Assembly (NCBI GenBank): GCA_017849555.1
Contig: JAFIGU010000001.1
Location: 1 to 49,153, forward strand
Length of the DNA stretch: 49,153 nucleotides
DNA from: Sphingomonas sp.
GTDB lineage: Bacteria; Pseudomonadota; Alphaproteobacteria; Sphingomonadales; Sphingomonadaceae
Reading direction: 5' to 3'
Both the position numbers and the translations under genes were made by a program. The notes under the pieces are model-generated. The model was not told the origin of the DNA and ran no database searches. It worked only from the letters and a program-made list of their open reading frames with translations. Every line of letters starts with the position of its first letter. Positions within the stretch are counted from its first letter, which is position 1. This document shows positions 28,844 through 37,375 of this stretch, one piece after another.

Positions 28844-28891
28844 CCCATTCGATGCGTTGGTCATGGCGGTAATCGTAACGGAGTAACCGTC

Positions 28892-29101
28892 ATGACCGAC
28901 ACAGCGCTGAACGCGCTTCCCGATGTGGAAGAACAACAGAGCATCGCCGATCGCGCGCGTTATGCCGCAGCGGTGACGATGGAGGCGGCCCGCGTGCACC
29001 CTTACGCCACCGCAGGGATCGCGGTCGCCGCCGCCGCCGCGATCGGGGGCGCCGCCTATGCCGCCAGCAGGCGGACGAGCGACGGCGCGGCCCACACTTA
29101 A
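28892..29101 (+). CDS. Small membrane-anchored protein, unknown function
   Basis: A 69-residue frame. GGAG about 9 nt upstream supports it. The acidic N-terminal half (TALNALPDVEEQQSIADRA) is followed by a hydrophobic helix at about residues 40-58 (TAGIAVAAAAAIGGAAYAAS) and a short tail. I recognise no family; it is probably a single-pass inner-membrane protein. It follows the peroxiredoxin by 48 bp and could share its transcript. Confidence 0.6.
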   Translation: MTDTALNALPDVEEQQSIADRARYAAAVTMEAARVHPYATAGIAVAAAAAIGGAAYAASRRTSDGAAHT

Positions 29102-29123
29102 GGGCAATTCTCCTCCACGCCCT

Positions 29124-29150
29124 GTCACTCCGGTCTTGAGCCGGGGTGAC
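29124..29150. repeat. Short hairpin repeat
   Basis: GTCACTCCGG pairs with CCGGGGTGAC with one mismatch across a 7-nt loop. It is a half-size relative of the repeat at 1823-1898 and may act as a terminator without a T-run. Confidence 0.6.
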
Positions 29151-29269
29151 GAGGGGAATATGCGGCAGCATTGCCGCTCGATGTATCCGAAGGGCTCCCG
29201 GTCGTTCGAAAGGCGAAACCGCGCCGCCATTGTCTTGCCAGCGTCATTCAGGCAATTTAATCGCTTAGG

Positions 29270-30700
29270 ATGACCGCAGCAGAAATCGTCGCCGAACTGG
29301 ATCGGCTCTACACCGCCTCCGTCGCCCGCCTGCAGGAGGCACTGACCCGCTATCTCGCCAACGGCACCCCGCCGCCGCCGGAATCGCGCTTCGACGGATC
29401 GTTCGCCTATCCCGAAATCCATCTGCGTTATCGCGGGCAGGACGAACGCCCGACGCCGCTGCGCTCGTTCGGGCGGCTGGTGACCCCCGGCGAATATCGT
29501 ATCAGCGTCACCAAGCCGGCGATCTTCGCCGAATATCTCACCGAACAGCTCACTTTGCTGCTCGAAGATTATGACGTCGAGGTGCAGGCGGTCGCCGGGC
29601 GGACCGAAATCCCCTTCCCTTATGTGCTCGATCCCGGCCATGCGCTGCGGCTCGACGAAGTCTCCGCATCCGAGCTGGCGCGCTTCTTCCCCGCGACCGA
29701 GCTCGCCAATATCGGCGACGAAATCGCCGACGGGCTGTCGGGCGGCCCCGATGCGAGCCGCCCGCTCGCGCTGTTCGACGCGCTGCGCACCGATTTCAGC
29801 CTCGCGCGTCTCCGGCATTACACCGGCACCCCGCCCGAGCATGTCCAGCGCTATGTGCTGTTCACCAATTATCACCGCTATGTCGACGAATTCGTCCGCT
29901 GGGCGGCGACCCAGGTTGACGGCAAGACGCGCTTTACCGCGCTGTCCGGCCCGGGCGGGGTGATGTTCGAGCCGGGCGACGATCCGGGCAAGCTCGACGA
30001 TAGCGCGTGGCGCCGGCTGCAGATGCCCGCCTATCACCTGATCGCGCCCGATCGCAGCGGGATCACCCTGGTCAACATCGGGGTCGGCCCGTCGAACGCC
30101 AAGACGATCACCGATCACCTCGCGGTGCTGCGCCCCGATGCGTGGCTGATGATCGGCCACTGCGGGGGGCTGCGCCCGTCGCAGCGGATCGGCGATTATG
30201 TGCTGGCGCACGCCTATCTCCGCGACGATCACGTGCTCGACGACATGCTCCCGCCCGAGATTCCGGTGCCGGCGATCGCCGAGGTCCAGCTCGCGCTCGC
30301 CCGCGCGGCCGAAACCGTCTCGGGTCAGTCGGGCGAGGAATTGAAGCGGCGGCTGCGCACCGGGACGATCGTCACCACCGACGATCGCAACTGGGAATTG
30401 CGCTACAGCCGCTCGGCGCTGCGTTTCTCGCTGTCGCGCGCGGTGGGGATCGATATGGAATCGGCGACGATCGCGGCGCAGGGCTATCGCTTCCGCGTCC
30501 CCTACGGCACCTTGTTGTGCGTCTCGGACAAGCCGCTCCACGGCGAGCTCAAGCTGCCCGGGCAAGCCAATCGCTTCTACGAGCGCGCGATCAGCGAGCA
30601 TATGCGGATCGGCATCGAGACCTGCGAGGAGCTGCGTCGCGAGGGCGCCCGGCTGCACAGCCGCAAGCTGAGGGCGTTCAACGAACCGCCTTTCCGTTGA
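29270..30700 (+). CDS. amn: AMP nucleosidase
   Basis: A 476-residue enzyme that hydrolyses AMP to adenine and ribose-5-phosphate, adjusting the adenylate pool. The N-terminal third is the AMP-nucleosidase-specific regulatory domain (YPEIHLRYRG, RPTPLRSFGRL, TKPAIFAEYLTEQL). The C-terminal two-thirds has the nucleoside phosphorylase fold, with NIGVGPSNAKTITDHLAVLRP, MIGHCGGLRPSQRIGDYVLA and GIDMESATIAAQGYRF. Length matches the family (about 480). It is monocistronic, and the TTAGG immediately before the ATG is a poorly spaced Shine-Dalgarno. Confidence 0.93.
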   Translation: MTAAEIVAELDRLYTASVARLQEALTRYLANGTPPPPESRFDGSFAYPEIHLRYRGQDERPTPLRSFGRLVTPGEYRISVTKPAIFAEYLTEQLTLLLEDYDVEVQAVAGRTEIPFPYVLDPGHALRLDEVSASELARFFPATELANIGDEIADGLSGGPDASRPLALFDALRTDFSLARLRHYTGTPPEHVQRYVLFTNYHRYVDEFVRWAATQVDGKTRFTALSGPGGVMFEPGDDPGKLDDSAWRRLQMPAYHLIAPDRSGITLVNIGVGPSNAKTITDHLAVLRPDAWLMIGHCGGLRPSQRIGDYVLAHAYLRDDHVLDDMLPPEIPVPAIAEVQLALARAAETVSGQSGEELKRRLRTGTIVTTDDRNWELRYSRSALRFSLSRAVGIDMESATIAAQGYRFRVPYGTLLCVSDKPLHGELKLPGQANRFYERAISEHMRIGIETCEELRREGARLHSRKLRAFNEPPFR

Positions 30701-30759
30701 CGCAACGACTGGCATGAGCGAGCGTTAGTCTGTCTGTACCGCAACAGGGAGACCAACGC

Positions 30760-31278
30760 ATGGCCGATACGCCAGACACCCCCCAGCCGACCAAGGCCGC
30801 CGCACCGCGCCGCCGTGCGCCGCGCAAGACCGCCGCCGCCAAGCCGGCCGGCACGAAGGGAACGTCGAAAGCGCCGGCCAAGGCGCCGGCTGCCGCGTCC
30901 AAGCCGAAGCGGACCCGCGCCGCCTCGACGAACGCGGCCGCCCCGACGACCCGCGCCGCCAAACCGGCGGCGAAGCAGCGTGCCGCGGGGCGCAAGGCCG
31001 CGCCGGCCACCCCTCGCGCCGCCGCCAAGCCGACCACCGCCGAAACGGTCGCCGCCTCCGCGCGCTCGACCCTGGCCAAGGCGACCGACGGGGTTTCCAA
31101 GGCGCGCGAGAAGTTCGCCGGCAAGAAATGGGGCTCCGCGGCGATCGCCGGCGGGCTCGCCGCGGTCGGCGCGGCCGCAACCGCGGCGCTGCTGTCGCTG
31201 CGCGGCTCGACGCCGAAAGCGGGGGAAGCGACGGATAGCGCGTCGTCCCCGGAGACGACGGACAAACCGGCGGACTGA
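30760..31278 (+). CDS. Ala/Lys/Pro-rich basic protein with a C-terminal membrane helix
   Basis: A 172-residue protein of two unlike parts. Residues 1-100 are low complexity, made of Ala, Lys, Arg, Pro and Thr in histone-H1-like repeats (RAPRKTAAAKPAG, KAPAKAPAAASKPKRTRA). A short helical region follows (about 105-125, STLAKATDGVSKAREKFAGK), then one hydrophobic helix (about 130-148, SAAIAGGLAAVGAAATAALL) and an acidic tail. The basic part could bind DNA, RNA or anionic polymer while the helix anchors it in the membrane. No family assignment is possible; the reading frame is supported by strand-specific composition and the clean start after an AGGGAG site at 30747-30752. Confidence 0.7.
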   Translation: MADTPDTPQPTKAAAPRRRAPRKTAAAKPAGTKGTSKAPAKAPAAASKPKRTRAASTNAAAPTTRAAKPAAKQRAAGRKAAPATPRAAAKPTTAETVAASARSTLAKATDGVSKAREKFAGKKWGSAAIAGGLAAVGAAATAALLSLRGSTPKAGEATDSASSPETTDKPAD

Positions 31279-31283
31279 TAACG

Positions 31284-31311
31284 CGTCATTCCCGCGCAGG
31301 CGGGAATGACG
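31284..31311. repeat. Short perfect hairpin, CGTCATTCCCGC arms
   Basis: 12-bp perfect arms (31284-31295 and 31300-31311) around a 4-nt loop, between two convergent genes. It probably stops transcription from both sides, although it lacks a T-run. Confidence 0.75.
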
Positions 31312-31322
31312 ACGGTACGAGG

Positions 31323-32078
31323 TCAGCCCGCGAGGAAATCCGCGATCGCCTGCCCCAGCGCCGGCTTGGTCACCGCGCTCATATGGTTGCCGGGGATTTC
31401 GACGTAACGCGCGTCGGGCAGCGCATCGGCGAGCGCGGCGGCCGAGCCGTTGTCGTCATCGTCGACGCCGTTGACGCACAGCGCCGGCCAGCCGAACCGC
31501 TCGACCGTCTCGAGCGGGGTGCTGACGAAGGTGTCGATGATGCCCAGCAACGCCACCGGATCGCCGCCGGTGGTCTTGAGGAACGCCTCGGCGAACCACG
31601 CCTCGCTCCCCCGCGGGTGCTGGCCGAGATTGGTCAGGACATGGCGAAAATGGCCCGCGCGGCGCTCGGCCGAGACCAGCCCGTCGAGACCCATCCCGGC
31701 AAAGACCACCCGTCGCGGGTTGGCCCCGGTCGCGAGCATCCGCGACGTGGTGCGCGCGCCGAGCGAATAGCCGCCGAGATCATAGTCGCCGAGCCCGAGA
31801 TGCGCGATCAGCGCGTGCCCATCCTGCGTCAGCGCGTCGGGCGGATAGGCGGCCGGGTCGTGCGGCCGCGCGCTGTCGCCGTGCGCGCGCAAATCCGGCA
31901 TGATCACGCGAAAGCCGCGCGCGGCGATTGCGGCGGCGTGTCCGTAGCGGATCCAATTGGTGTAAGCGTCTGAGAAATAACCGTGGATCAGGACGACCGG
32001 GCGCCCCTCCCCCATCTCCCGCCACGCCAGCCGCGTGCCGTCGAAACTCTCGAAATAGTGCACTTCACTTTGGGACAT
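31323..32078 (-). CDS. Alpha/beta-fold hydrolase
   Basis: A 251-residue alpha/beta hydrolase. Oxyanion-hole region VVLIHGYFSDAYTNW (about 28-42), nucleophile elbow GGYSLGA with Ser105, a likely acid Asp in CVNGVDDDDNG, and the His in EIPGNHMSAV near the C-terminus. Substrate unknown; esterase, epoxide hydrolase-like or C-C hydrolase activity are all possible. Its 5' end overlaps the stop of the GFA-family gene by 14 bp, so the two are co-transcribed and probably translationally linked. Confidence 0.88.
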   Translation of the reverse strand: MSQSEVHYFESFDGTRLAWREMGEGRPVVLIHGYFSDAYTNWIRYGHAAAIAARGFRVIMPDLRAHGDSARPHDPAAYPPDALTQDGHALIAHLGLGDYDLGGYSLGARTTSRMLATGANPRRVVFAGMGLDGLVSAERRAGHFRHVLTNLGQHPRGSEAWFAEAFLKTTGGDPVALLGIIDTFVSTPLETVERFGWPALCVNGVDDDDNGSAAALADALPDARYVEIPGNHMSAVTKPALGQAIADFLAG

Positions 32079-32508
32079 CGCTGCCTGCTTCTCGCCACCG
32101 CTCGACCAGCGGCTGATATTCCGCGCACCGCGTTCCCGGCAAGTCGCGTGTGTCGAGCCAGGCGTCGTGGCGATGCTCGACCCCGAAATGCGCGGTCGGG
32201 CGGAAGCGCGAAGGATCGTCGAAACTGCCGACCGTCAGGTCGAGCTTGTCCGACCCCGCGACATATTCGAACGTCAGCGGCGTGCCGCATGCCGAGCAGA
32301 AACCGCGCCGCGCGATCGGCGAAGAGGCATATCGATCGGGCTCGCGCTCCCAATGCACATCGGCGCGCTTCACGTTCTTGAACGCGATCGACACCCCGCC
32401 GGTGGCGCGCTGGCACATCCGGCAATGGCACAGATAGGCGTCATCGCTGTCGACCTCCGCCGCATAGCGCACCCGCCCGCATTGGCAGCCGCCGGTCATC
32501 CGCGTCAT
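32065..32508 (-). CDS. GFA-family zinc protein (Mss4 fold)
   Basis: A 147-residue protein of the family named for glutathione-dependent formaldehyde-activating enzyme. Zinc sites are made by CQCGRVRY, CHCRMCQ and the later FCSACGTPL. Members bind glutathione adducts or act as zinc chaperone-like proteins; the formaldehyde activity is not general, so only the fold is claimed. First gene of a two-gene unit with the hydrolase. A second, only distantly similar GFA protein is at 35851-36288. Confidence 0.85.
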   Translation of the reverse strand: MTRMTGGCQCGRVRYAAEVDSDDAYLCHCRMCQRATGGVSIAFKNVKRADVHWEREPDRYASSPIARRGFCSACGTPLTFEYVAGSDKLDLTVGSFDDPSRFRPTAHFGVEHRHDAWLDTRDLPGTRCAEYQPLVERWREAGSDVPK

Positions 32509-32586
32509 TGCACCGTCTCCTGTCTCAGACGGATATTTGTCGCGCCTCGCACCGCCCGTTGCAACTTTTCGCGCAGCAATTCGCTT

Positions 32587-32614
32587 CCATTATATAAGCA
32601 AGCTTATTATATGG
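32587..32614. promoter_or_regulatory. Candidate MarR operator, 28-bp interrupted palindrome
   Basis: Outer CCAT/ATGG and inner ATAAGC/GCTTAT arms are symmetric about position 32600/32601, in a notably AT-rich patch that ends 6 bp before the marR ATG. MarR-family dimers bind such sites, so autorepression of the marR-emrA-emrB operon is likely. It lies in the 112-bp gap divergent from the GFA gene and could also control that unit. Confidence 0.65.
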
Positions 32615-32620
32615 CAGCCT

Positions 32621-33064
32621 ATGACAGAGACGTTCGGTTTCCTGCTCAGCGACACGTCGCGACTGATGCGCCGTCGCTTCGACGAGCGCGCGCGCTCGCT
32701 CGGCGCGACGCGTGCGCAGTGGAAGGCGCTGTTCGGCCTCAGCCGGCACGAAGGGATCAATCAGGGCGGGCTCGCCGATATCCTGGAGGTGGAGCCGATC
32801 ACCCTGTGCCGGATGGTCGACCGCCTCGAAGAAGCCGGGCTGGTCGAGCGCCGCCGCGATCCCAAGGATCGCCGCGCCTGGCGGCTCTACCTCAGCGACA
32901 AGGCCCGCCCGATCCTCGAGGAGCTACGCGAGACCGGGGCCGAACTCGCCGCGCAGGCGCTGCGCGGTATCCCTCAAGAGAAGATTGACGAGCTTTCCGA
33001 CGTGCTGAATGCCATTCGCCAGAACCTCGCCGAGCCGCAACACAAGGACGCCGCTCATGGCTGA
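32621..33064 (+). CDS. MarR-family transcriptional regulator
   Basis: A 147-residue winged-helix regulator. The recognition region is GINQGGLADILEVEPITLCRMVDRLEEAG and the wing is ERRRDPKDRRAWRLYLSD (each only a typical MarR pattern); flanking helices form the dimer interface. The ATG at 32621 is used; no good Shine-Dalgarno is visible, so initiation may be weak or leaderless. The efflux genes follow with overlaps, and an AT-rich palindrome sits at the promoter, so it most likely represses the operon and is released by the pump's substrates. Confidence 0.92.
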   Translation: MTETFGFLLSDTSRLMRRRFDERARSLGATRAQWKALFGLSRHEGINQGGLADILEVEPITLCRMVDRLEEAGLVERRRDPKDRRAWRLYLSDKARPILEELRETGAELAAQALRGIPQEKIDELSDVLNAIRQNLAEPQHKDAAHG

Positions 33065-34157
33065 TGCCGATCCCAAGCGCGCAACGGCCGCCGGCCCTGC
33101 CCTCACCGTGCCGACCGAGGCCGCGCCGCCGCGCAAGGAGCGCCGGCTGCTGCGCTCGCTGCTCATGTTCGGCGTGCCGATCCTAATCGCCGCGATCGCC
33201 GGCTATGTCTATCTCACCTCGGGCCGCTACATCTCGACCGACAATGCCTATGTCCAGCAGGACATGATCTCGGTCAGCCCCGACGTCTCGGGGCGGATCG
33301 TTTCGGTCGAGGTGCGCGAGAACCAGCGGGTCAAGGCCGGCGACGTGCTGTTCCGCATCGACCCCGAGCCGTATCGCATCGCGCTGGCGCAGGCCGACGC
33401 CGATCTCGCCACCGCGCGGGTGCAGGTCTCCACAATGGCCACCGACACCGGCAGCGCCGCCGCCGATATCCAGAACGCCAGGGCCGAGCAGACGCTGGCG
33501 CAGGCAACCTACGCGCGTCAGGCCGCGCTGATGAAGCAGGGCTTCACCACCCGCGCCGCGTTCGACGCCGCGACGCAGGGGGTCGCTGCCGCCAATGCCA
33601 AGCTCGCGACCGCGCAGGCCGCAGCGGCGCGCGCGCGTCAGCAGCTCGGCTCGGGCGGCGGCACCGGCCAGCCCGCGGCGATCCAGGTCGCGCTCGCCAA
33701 GCGCGCGAAGGCCGCTTACGATCTGGAACGCAGCGTGGTGCGCGCGCCGAAGGACGGCATCGTCAGCCAGACCGGGCGATTGCAGGTCGGCAACATCACC
33801 CCCTCGGGGGTTCCGGCGCTCAGCCTGGTGGTCAGCCAGCAGGCGTGGGTCGAGGCCAATTTCAAGGAAACCGATCTCAATCACATGCGCGTCGGCCAGC
33901 CCGCCGAATTGACCTTCGACGCCTATCCGGGGCTCAAGGTGCGCGGCCACGTCCAGTCGATCGGTGCGGGCACCGGGAGCGAGTTTTCGGTGCTTCCGGC
34001 GCAGAATGCCAATGGCAATTGGGTCAAGGTGACACAGCGCGTGCCGGTGCGTGTCGCGATCGAGGGCAACCCGCCGCGCGCGATGATCGCCGGGCTTTCG
34101 ACCGACGTGACGATCGACACGAAGGGCGACACCAAGGGCGACGCGAAAGCCAGATAA
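33057..34157 (+). CDS. EmrA/HlyD-type membrane fusion protein
   Basis: A 366-residue periplasmic adaptor of a tripartite efflux pump. One transmembrane helix (about 33-53), then the lipoyl half-motif ISVSPDVSGRIVSVEVRENQ, a coiled-coil hairpin (about 115-220, Ala/Gln-rich) and the second half-motif VRAPKDGIVSQ, followed by a beta-barrel. ATG at 33057 lies within the end of marR (8-bp overlap) with AAGGA about 8 nt upstream. It would link the MFS pump to an outer-membrane channel, which is not encoded in this operon. Confidence 0.93.
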   Translation: MADADPKRATAAGPALTVPTEAAPPRKERRLLRSLLMFGVPILIAAIAGYVYLTSGRYISTDNAYVQQDMISVSPDVSGRIVSVEVRENQRVKAGDVLFRIDPEPYRIALAQADADLATARVQVSTMATDTGSAAADIQNARAEQTLAQATYARQAALMKQGFTTRAAFDAATQGVAAANAKLATAQAAAARARQQLGSGGGTGQPAAIQVALAKRAKAAYDLERSVVRAPKDGIVSQTGRLQVGNITPSGVPALSLVVSQQAWVEANFKETDLNHMRVGQPAELTFDAYPGLKVRGHVQSIGAGTGSEFSVLPAQNANGNWVKVTQRVPVRVAIEGNPPRAMIAGLSTDVTIDTKGDTKGDAKAR

Positions 34158-35728
34158 TGGCTTCGCGCGCCGCCCCAGCCTCCGCCGCCGCGCCCGCTGT
34201 TCCGCAGCCGGGCCAGCCGCTGCTGCCCGTCAAACATCGCGGTATCCTGACGATCGGGGTCATGGGCGCGATGATCATGCAGATCCTCGACACCACGATC
34301 GCCAATGTCGCGCTGCCGCACATGCAGACCAGCCTCGGCGCGACCGCGGATACGATCACCTGGGTGCTGACCAGCTATATCGTTGCCACCGCGATCGCGC
34401 TGCCGGCGACCGGCTGGCTTTCCGATCGGATCGGCAGCCGCAACCTGTTCCTGATCGCGGTCGGCGGGTTCATCCTCGCCTCGATGGCATGCGGCACCGC
34501 CGTCAGCCTTGAGGAAATGGTGATATTCCGCGTCTTCCAGGGGATTTTCGCGGCGTTCATCAACCCGCTGTCGCAAACCTCGATGCTCGATATCAACCCG
34601 CCCGAACGCTCCGCCCAGGCGATGAGCGTGTGGGGCATGGGGGTGATGGTCGGCCCGATCATGGGGCCGGTGATCGGCGGGTGGCTCACCGAAAGCTATA
34701 ACTGGCGCTGGGTGTTCTACGTCAACGTCCCGGTCGGCGCGCTGACCTTTGCGATCCTGTGGTTCCTGCTCCCGTCACGGCCAAGGGCGAAACGCTCGTT
34801 CGACGGCTTCGGCTTCCTGCTGATCGGGGTCGCGGTCGCGTCCTTCCAGCTGATGCTCGATCGCGGGCAAAACAAGGATTGGTTCGCGAGCTGGGAGATC
34901 GTGATCGAGGGGCTGATCGCCTTCGCCTTCGCCTGGATGGCGATCGTCCACCTCGCCACCGCGAAGAAACCGCTGTTCGATCGCCATCTGTTCGGCAACC
35001 GCAACCTCGTCAGCGGCATGTTCTTCATGGTCGTGATCGGCATCTCGACAATGGCGCCGATGGCGCTGCTGCCGCCGATGCTCCAGCAATTGTTCGGCTA
35101 TCCGGTGATCGACACCGGGCTGATGATGGCGCCGCGCGGCGTGGGCGTGCTGATCACGATGTGGCTCGCCGGGTGGCTGATGGTCCGCGTCGACACGCGG
35201 CCGGTGATCATGATCGGGCTGGTGATCTTCGCGGTCTCGCTGCGCTGGATGGCGGCCTATAGCCTGCAGATGGATTATTGGCCGGTGATCACCGCCGGCT
35301 TCGTTCAGGGGCTGGGCATGGGGCTGGTGTTCATGCCGATGAACGCCCTAGCTTTCGCAACGCTCGACGGCCGCTACCGCACCGACGGTGCGAGCCTGCT
35401 CAACCTGACGCGCTCGATCGGCCAGTCGGCGGGGATCTCGATGGTCACGGTGCTGCTGGCGCGCAATATCCAGGTCAGCCACGCCGATCTGGCGCAGCAT
35501 GTCACGCAGGATCGCGTACCCGCGATCAACCTGAGCTCGATCGATCAGCTCGGCATGTATGCCGACAGCGTGTTTTCCTATGCCGATGCGATGGTCAACC
35601 AGCAGGCGGCGATGATCGCCTATATCGACGATTTCTACATGATGAGCTGGATCGCGCTTGCCGCGGTGCCGCTGGTGCTCGTGCTCAAGAAGCCGAAGGG
35701 CAAGGTCGAGGTGGTGCATTCGGAGTGA
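34157..35728 (+). CDS. EmrB/QacA-type MFS drug transporter (DHA2)
   Basis: A 523-residue major facilitator transporter with 14 predicted helices, exporting drugs or toxic compounds with proton antiport. Motif D1 is MQILDTTIANVALPHMQ in helix 1; motif A is GWLSDRIGSRN; motif C-like GPIMGPVIGGWLTE is in helix 5. Its ATG shares one base with the stop of the adaptor gene (TAATG), so the two proteins are made together. Substrate unknown; the operon layout equals emrRAB-type multidrug pumps. Confidence 0.95.
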   Translation: MASRAAPASAAAPAVPQPGQPLLPVKHRGILTIGVMGAMIMQILDTTIANVALPHMQTSLGATADTITWVLTSYIVATAIALPATGWLSDRIGSRNLFLIAVGGFILASMACGTAVSLEEMVIFRVFQGIFAAFINPLSQTSMLDINPPERSAQAMSVWGMGVMVGPIMGPVIGGWLTESYNWRWVFYVNVPVGALTFAILWFLLPSRPRAKRSFDGFGFLLIGVAVASFQLMLDRGQNKDWFASWEIVIEGLIAFAFAWMAIVHLATAKKPLFDRHLFGNRNLVSGMFFMVVIGISTMAPMALLPPMLQQLFGYPVIDTGLMMAPRGVGVLITMWLAGWLMVRVDTRPVIMIGLVIFAVSLRWMAAYSLQMDYWPVITAGFVQGLGMGLVFMPMNALAFATLDGRYRTDGASLLNLTRSIGQSAGISMVTVLLARNIQVSHADLAQHVTQDRVPAINLSSIDQLGMYADSVFSYADAMVNQQAAMIAYIDDFYMMSWIALAAVPLVLVLKKPKGKVEVVHSE

Positions 35729-35746
35729 GGCGCACGCGCGCTCTCT

Positions 35747-35829
35747 CCCGTTCGCCCTGAGCTTGTCGAACGGCTGTCCTTCCTCATCGGAAGAAAGTGC
35801 AGGGCTTCGACAGGCTCAGCCCGAACGGG
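35747..35829. repeat. Inverted repeat, GTTCGCCCTGAGCTTGTCGA family
   Basis: Arms at 35747-35770 and 35806-35829 (24 bp, near-perfect) belong to the same family as 19078-19160. It lies between the convergent efflux and asd-GFA units. Confidence 0.8.
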
Positions 35830-35850
35830 GCTGGATCCGCGCTCGTTTCG

Positions 35851-36288
35851 CTATCGCGAGAGCGCCGCGAAAAACCCTTCGAGATCCGGCCCCTCGGGCC
35901 ATTGCGGCACGTCCTCGTCGAGCACGATCCACGGCTGCTTGCTCCGCACCCAGATATGCGCGCGCGGCTCGAGCGATCGATTCTCGTCGAGCGTCCCCGC
36001 GCGGATGATCGCAAGATCGGGGCGCAGGCTGCTGACGTTCCACAATCGCGCGTGGCAGGTGCCGCAGGCATATTGATGCGATTGCCGGCCGCTCGGGGTG
36101 GCGAGCGTATAATCGATCACCGGCCCGGCGGCGGTGATCGCCCCCGCCGGCACCACCGCCTGCTCGCTGAATGCGCTGCCTGTCCACCGCTGGCAATCGG
36201 TGCAATGGCAGCAATAGACGGCCGTCACCGCGTCGAGCGCCACCTCGTAGCGACACGCGCCGCAGCGACAACCGCCGGAGACGGTCAT
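35851..36288 (-). CDS. GFA-family zinc protein downstream of asd
   Basis: A 145-residue GFA-family protein with zinc-binding CRCGACRYEV, CCHCTDCQRWTGS and ACGTCHARLW. Its ATG overlaps the asd stop codon (ATGA), so it is translated with asd. No functional tie to aspartate-family amino-acid synthesis is known; a zinc or thiol role is inferred only from the fold. Longer in-frame starts would read through asd and are rejected. Confidence 0.85.
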   Translation of the reverse strand: MTVSGGCRCGACRYEVALDAVTAVYCCHCTDCQRWTGSAFSEQAVVPAGAITAAGPVIDYTLATPSGRQSHQYACGTCHARLWNVSSLRPDLAIIRAGTLDENRSLEPRAHIWVRSKQPWIVLDEDVPQWPEGPDLEGFFAALSR

Positions 36289-37313
36289 GCCGCTTTCTTC
36301 AGATGCCGTCGGCCGAGCAATTCGGCGATCTGCACCGCGTTGAGCGCGGCGCCCTTGCGCAGATTGTCGCTGACGCACCACAAGGAAAGCCCGTTATCCA
36401 CCGTCGAATCCTCCCGCACGCGGCTGATGAAGGTGGCGTAATCGCCGACGCATTCGATCGGGGTGACGTATCCCCCGTCTTCGCGCTTGTCGACCAGCAT
36501 CACCCCCGGCGCCTCGCGCAGGATGCGCTGCGCCTGCGCGGCGGAGATTTCCTCCTCGAATTCGATGTTGATCGCCTCGGAATGGCCGACGAACACCGGG
36601 ACGCGCACGCAGGTCGCGGTCACCTTGATCTTGGGATCGAGGATTTTCTTGGTCTCGACCACCATCTTCCATTCTTCCTTGGTCGAGCCGTCGTCGAGGA
36701 AGCTGTCGATATGCGGGATGACGTTGAACGCGATCTGCTTGGTGAATTTCTTCGGCTCGGCCGGGTCGCCGACGAAGATGTTGCGGCTCTGCTCGAACAG
36801 CTCGTCCATCCCGACCTTGCCCGCGCCCGAGACCGATTGATAGGTCGCGACCACCACGCGCTTGATCGTCGCCGCGTCGTGCAGCGGCTTCAATGCGACG
36901 ACCATCTGCGCGGTCGAGCAATTCGGGTTGGCGATGATATTCTTCTTCTTATAGCCGTCGATCGCCTCGGGGTTCACCTCCGGGACGATCAGCGGCACGT
37001 CCGGGTCCATGCGGTAGAGCGACGAATTGTCGATCACCGTGCAGCCCGCGGCGGCGAATTTGGGGGCATAGACCTTGGTCGCCTCGCTGCCGATCGCGAA
37101 CAGCGCGATATCCCAGCCGGTCGGATCGAAATGCTCGATATTCTTGACCGTGAGCATCTTGCCGGTCTCGCCATATTCGATCTGGTCGCCGGTCGAGCGC
37201 GAGCTTGCGACCAGCGCGATCTCGTCCGCAGGGAATTCGCGCTCGGCGAGGATGTTGACCATCTCGCGACCGACATTGCCCGTCGCGCCCGCGACCACCA
37301 CCCGATAACCCAT
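36285..37313 (-). CDS. asd: Aspartate-semialdehyde dehydrogenase
   Basis: A 342-residue enzyme that reduces aspartyl phosphate to aspartate semialdehyde, the branch point to lysine/diaminopimelate, threonine and methionine. NADP-binding VVAGATGNVGREM at the N-terminus, the catalytic Cys132 in IANPNCSTAQ, SGAGKVGMDEL, and RVPVFVGHSEA with the substrate-binding Arg and acid-base His. AGGAG lies about 8 nt upstream of the ATG. Downstream it overlaps the GFA gene. Confidence 0.97.
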   Translation of the reverse strand: MGYRVVVAGATGNVGREMVNILAEREFPADEIALVASSRSTGDQIEYGETGKMLTVKNIEHFDPTGWDIALFAIGSEATKVYAPKFAAAGCTVIDNSSLYRMDPDVPLIVPEVNPEAIDGYKKKNIIANPNCSTAQMVVALKPLHDAATIKRVVVATYQSVSGAGKVGMDELFEQSRNIFVGDPAEPKKFTKQIAFNVIPHIDSFLDDGSTKEEWKMVVETKKILDPKIKVTATCVRVPVFVGHSEAINIEFEEEISAAQAQRILREAPGVMLVDKREDGGYVTPIECVGDYATFISRVREDSTVDNGLSLWCVSDNLRKGAALNAVQIAELLGRRHLKKAA

Positions 37314-37375
37314 GTGTGAACTCCTGCTGTCGGCGCGGCCCGTACCGTCATTGCGGCGCGGGCAGCAACATCATT

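Noticed and set aside
36289..36381. Longer start for the GFA protein after asd
   Set aside because: The extension reads through asd in another frame; the ATG overlapping the asd stop gives the family length.
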